The position numbers and the translations under genes are program-made. The notes under the pieces were generated by a model. The model was given only the letters and a program-made list of their open reading frames with translations, was not told where the DNA came from and did not search any database. This document shows positions 12,036 through 13,508 of a DNA stretch of 13,508 bases, one piece after another (position 1 is the stretch's first letter; each line of letters opens with the position of its first letter). This DNA is from Dehalococcoidia bacterium (GTDB lineage Bacteria; Chloroflexota; Dehalococcoidia; SZUA-161). Where the stretch lies: NCBI GenBank assembly GCA_014859215.1, contig JACUUS010000051.1, positions 1 to 13,508 on the forward strand, in the 5' to 3' direction.

Positions 12036-13508
12036 ATGGCCCTGGCTGAAGAGAAAGTAAAGGCGCGGCCCGCCGCGCAGGTTGTTGATTTTCGCAAGGG
12101 AAACGAGATGGCTGCGCTTGCCGCCAGGCAAGTGGACTATCACTTCATGGGCTACTATCCCATCACGCCCTCCACGGAGATCGCCGAAGATCTGGACGAA
12201 ATGTATTCCCGTGGAGAGCACAATATCAGGATGGTCCCGGCAGACGGGGAACACGGAGCAGCCGGCATGTGCTACGGAGCCGCCACTGGCGGAGGGCGCG
12301 TACTCAATGCCACCAGCGCAAACGGATTGCTGTTCGCAATGGAGCAGTTGCCGGTGCAGTCGGGGACCAGGTTTCCCATGGTGTTGAACGTGGTTACCCG
12401 TTCGGTCAGCGGTCCGCTCAATATACGCGGAGACCATTCGGATATCATGATGGCCCTGAACGCGGGCTGGATAATCCTGCTGGCCCGCTCCCCGCAGGCT
12501 GTCTACGATATGAACATTATCGCGGTCCGCCTCGGGGAACACCCCGACGTGAGGCTCCCGGTGATTGTCGCTTCGGACGGGTTCTTCACCAGCCACCAGA
12601 AACGGCGGGTATACTATTTTGAGAGCGATGAGACCGTGCGAGGATTCGTCGGTATCCAGAATGCTCCGATAACGTCTCTGGATCCGGCGAACCCGGTGAC
12701 GATCGGCCCCTGGATGAACGATCCCGACCTTATCAATAACAAGTACCAGCTCAGGCTGGCCATGCAGGCAGCCGACAGACTCATTCCGCAGATATTTGCC
12801 GAATACGCCGAGCTCAGCGGACGACTCTACCCGGTCATTGACGAGTACCGGATGGAGGACGCGGAGGCCGCCCTGTTCCTGCTCAACTCCGCGGCTGAAA
12901 CAGCGAAGGATGCGGTGGACAGGTACAGGGACAAAGGGCGCAAGGTGGGGGTGGTCAGCCCGAACGTGATCCGGCCCTTCCCGGCGGGAACCGTCCGGAA
13001 CTCCTTGAAGCACGTGAAGGCGGTATTGATCGGAGACCGTGCCGATTCCTACGGCGCCGAGGGCGGCAACATGTCTATCGAGGTCAAGGCCGCGCTGAAG
13101 GACGACCCGGATAACCGGACTATCTGTCTTTCCCGGATTTACGGACTCGGCGGCAAGGACTTCTTCACCGAGGATGCGGGAATGTTTCTCCTCGAGGCGC
13201 TCAAGGCTGCGGAGACCGGCCGGGCGGAGAAGCCCTTCGATTACCTTGGAGCGACCAAGGGCTCCCCGGAAGCCAGGCTCGACCGCCTGGAAAAGCCCTT
13301 GAACAAGGAGGAGACCAGCCCGGGACTGGTCAAGACCGGATGGGACAAAAAGGCGGGCAAGGCTAAGGCGGCTGTACCGGGGCCCCGGCAGCAGATGGCG
13401 ATACCAGGCCGGATCGCTCCAGGGCACGGCGCCTGCCCCGGCTGCGGTATTCCCACAACACTCCACCAGTTCCTGAACGGAATTGAAGGGAACGTGGTAC
13501 TGCTTTTT
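12036..13508 (+). CDS. 2-oxoacid (pyruvate-type) ferredoxin oxidoreductase, fused alpha and beta subunits, 3' truncated by window edge
   Basis: Open from ATG 12036 (AAGGAGG at 12022-12028) to the right edge, 491 codons without a stop. The alpha part spans about 1-425: YYPITPSTEIAE near the N-terminus, PADGEHGAAGMCYGAA, NATSANGLLFAMEQL, NIRGDHSDIMMALNAGW and VIVASDGFFTSHQ, then the C-terminal domain (VSPNVIRPFPAG, GAEGGNMSIEVKAAL). A Lys/Gly/Pro-rich linker (KKAGKAKAAVPGP) leads without a break to HGACPGCGIPTTLHQFL, the start of the beta (thiamine diphosphate) subunit, whose first cluster cysteines are in CPGCG (C467). The DGFxxSH motif favours pyruvate over 2-oxoglutarate as substrate, but this is by family resemblance only. 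With the upstream gamma+delta protein it would make a full enzyme that interconverts a 2-oxoacid and acyl-CoA plus CO2 with ferredoxin. Most of beta lies beyond the window. Confidence 0.9.
   Translation, partial: MALAEEKVKARPAAQVVDFRKGNEMAALAARQVDYHFMGYYPITPSTEIAEDLDEMYSRGEHNIRMVPADGEHGAAGMCYGAATGGGRVLNATSANGLLFAMEQLPVQSGTRFPMVLNVVTRSVSGPLNIRGDHSDIMMALNAGWIILLARSPQAVYDMNIIAVRLGEHPDVRLPVIVASDGFFTSHQKRRVYYFESDETVRGFVGIQNAPITSLDPANPVTIGPWMNDPDLINNKYQLRLAMQAADRLIPQIFAEYAELSGRLYPVIDEYRMEDAEAALFLLNSAAETAKDAVDRYRDKGRKVGVVSPNVIRPFPAGTVRNSLKHVKAVLIGDRADSYGAEGGNMSIEVKAALKDDPDNRTICLSRIYGLGGKDFFTEDAGMFLLEALKAAETGRAEKPFDYLGATKGSPEARLDRLEKPLNKEETSPGLVKTGWDKKAGKAKAAVPGPRQQMAIPGRIAPGHGACPGCGIPTTLHQFLNGIEGNVVLLF

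Noticed and set aside
11721..13466. 581-codon open frame on the minus strand, antisense to the alpha+beta gene
   Set aside because: It has no recognisable motif, lies opposite a gene with clear conserved domains, and is expected from high-GC codon use; the plus-strand reading is the real gene.

Overview
The window reads as the chromosome of a strict anaerobe. The evidence is a tungsten/molybdopterin enzyme of the aldehyde:ferredoxin oxidoreductase (AOR) family, a ferredoxin-dependent 2-oxoacid oxidoreductase, and a tandem pair of family III CoA-transferases. Strong AAGGAGG-type ribosome binding sites, several GTG starts and two near-consensus sigma-A promoters fit a Gram-positive anaerobe of the Peptococcaceae/Pelotomaculum/Desulfotomaculum kind. 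That placement is inference; no rRNA or other marker gene is present. I see no tRNA, rRNA, CRISPR array, transposase or phage gene.

Layout. (1) 1-1425, plus strand: the 3' part of a short-type alpha-glucan phosphorylase (glgP, cut by the window edge), then a GNAT acetyltransferase. (2) 1509-2146, minus strand: a small two-helix membrane protein whose stop overlaps the start of a receiver-only response regulator. (3) 2147-2512: an intergenic region with an 11-bp tandem direct repeat and a very good extended -10 promoter. (4) 2513-5034, plus strand: two family III CoA-transferases in tandem, in DNA that is visibly poorer in G+C than the flanks. (5) 5082-9638, minus strand: an AOR-family oxidoreductase with its own consensus promoter, then a four-helix PAS histidine kinase and an OmpR/PhoB-type response regulator joined by a 4-base overlap. 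(6) 9816-10550, plus strand: a compact PP2C-type Ser/Thr phosphatase. (7) 10590-10691: a possible 33-residue ORF. (8) 10845 to the right edge, plus strand: a 2-oxoacid:ferredoxin oxidoreductase encoded as two fused polypeptides, gamma+delta and alpha+beta; the beta part runs off the window.

How the genes may work together (inference). The AOR-family enzyme and the 2-oxoacid oxidoreductase both belong to families that exchange low-potential electrons with ferredoxin. The CoA-transferase pair could activate an organic acid by moving CoA from a donor thioester, as BbsE/BbsF do for benzylsuccinate. The kinase/regulator pair directly downstream of the AOR gene may sense a redox or metabolic signal. 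The most unusual points are the AOR-like protein that lacks the third cysteine of the usual cluster motif, the double fusion of the oxidoreductase, and the lower-GC CoA-transferase cassette with its own strong promoter and a leader of about 150 nt.
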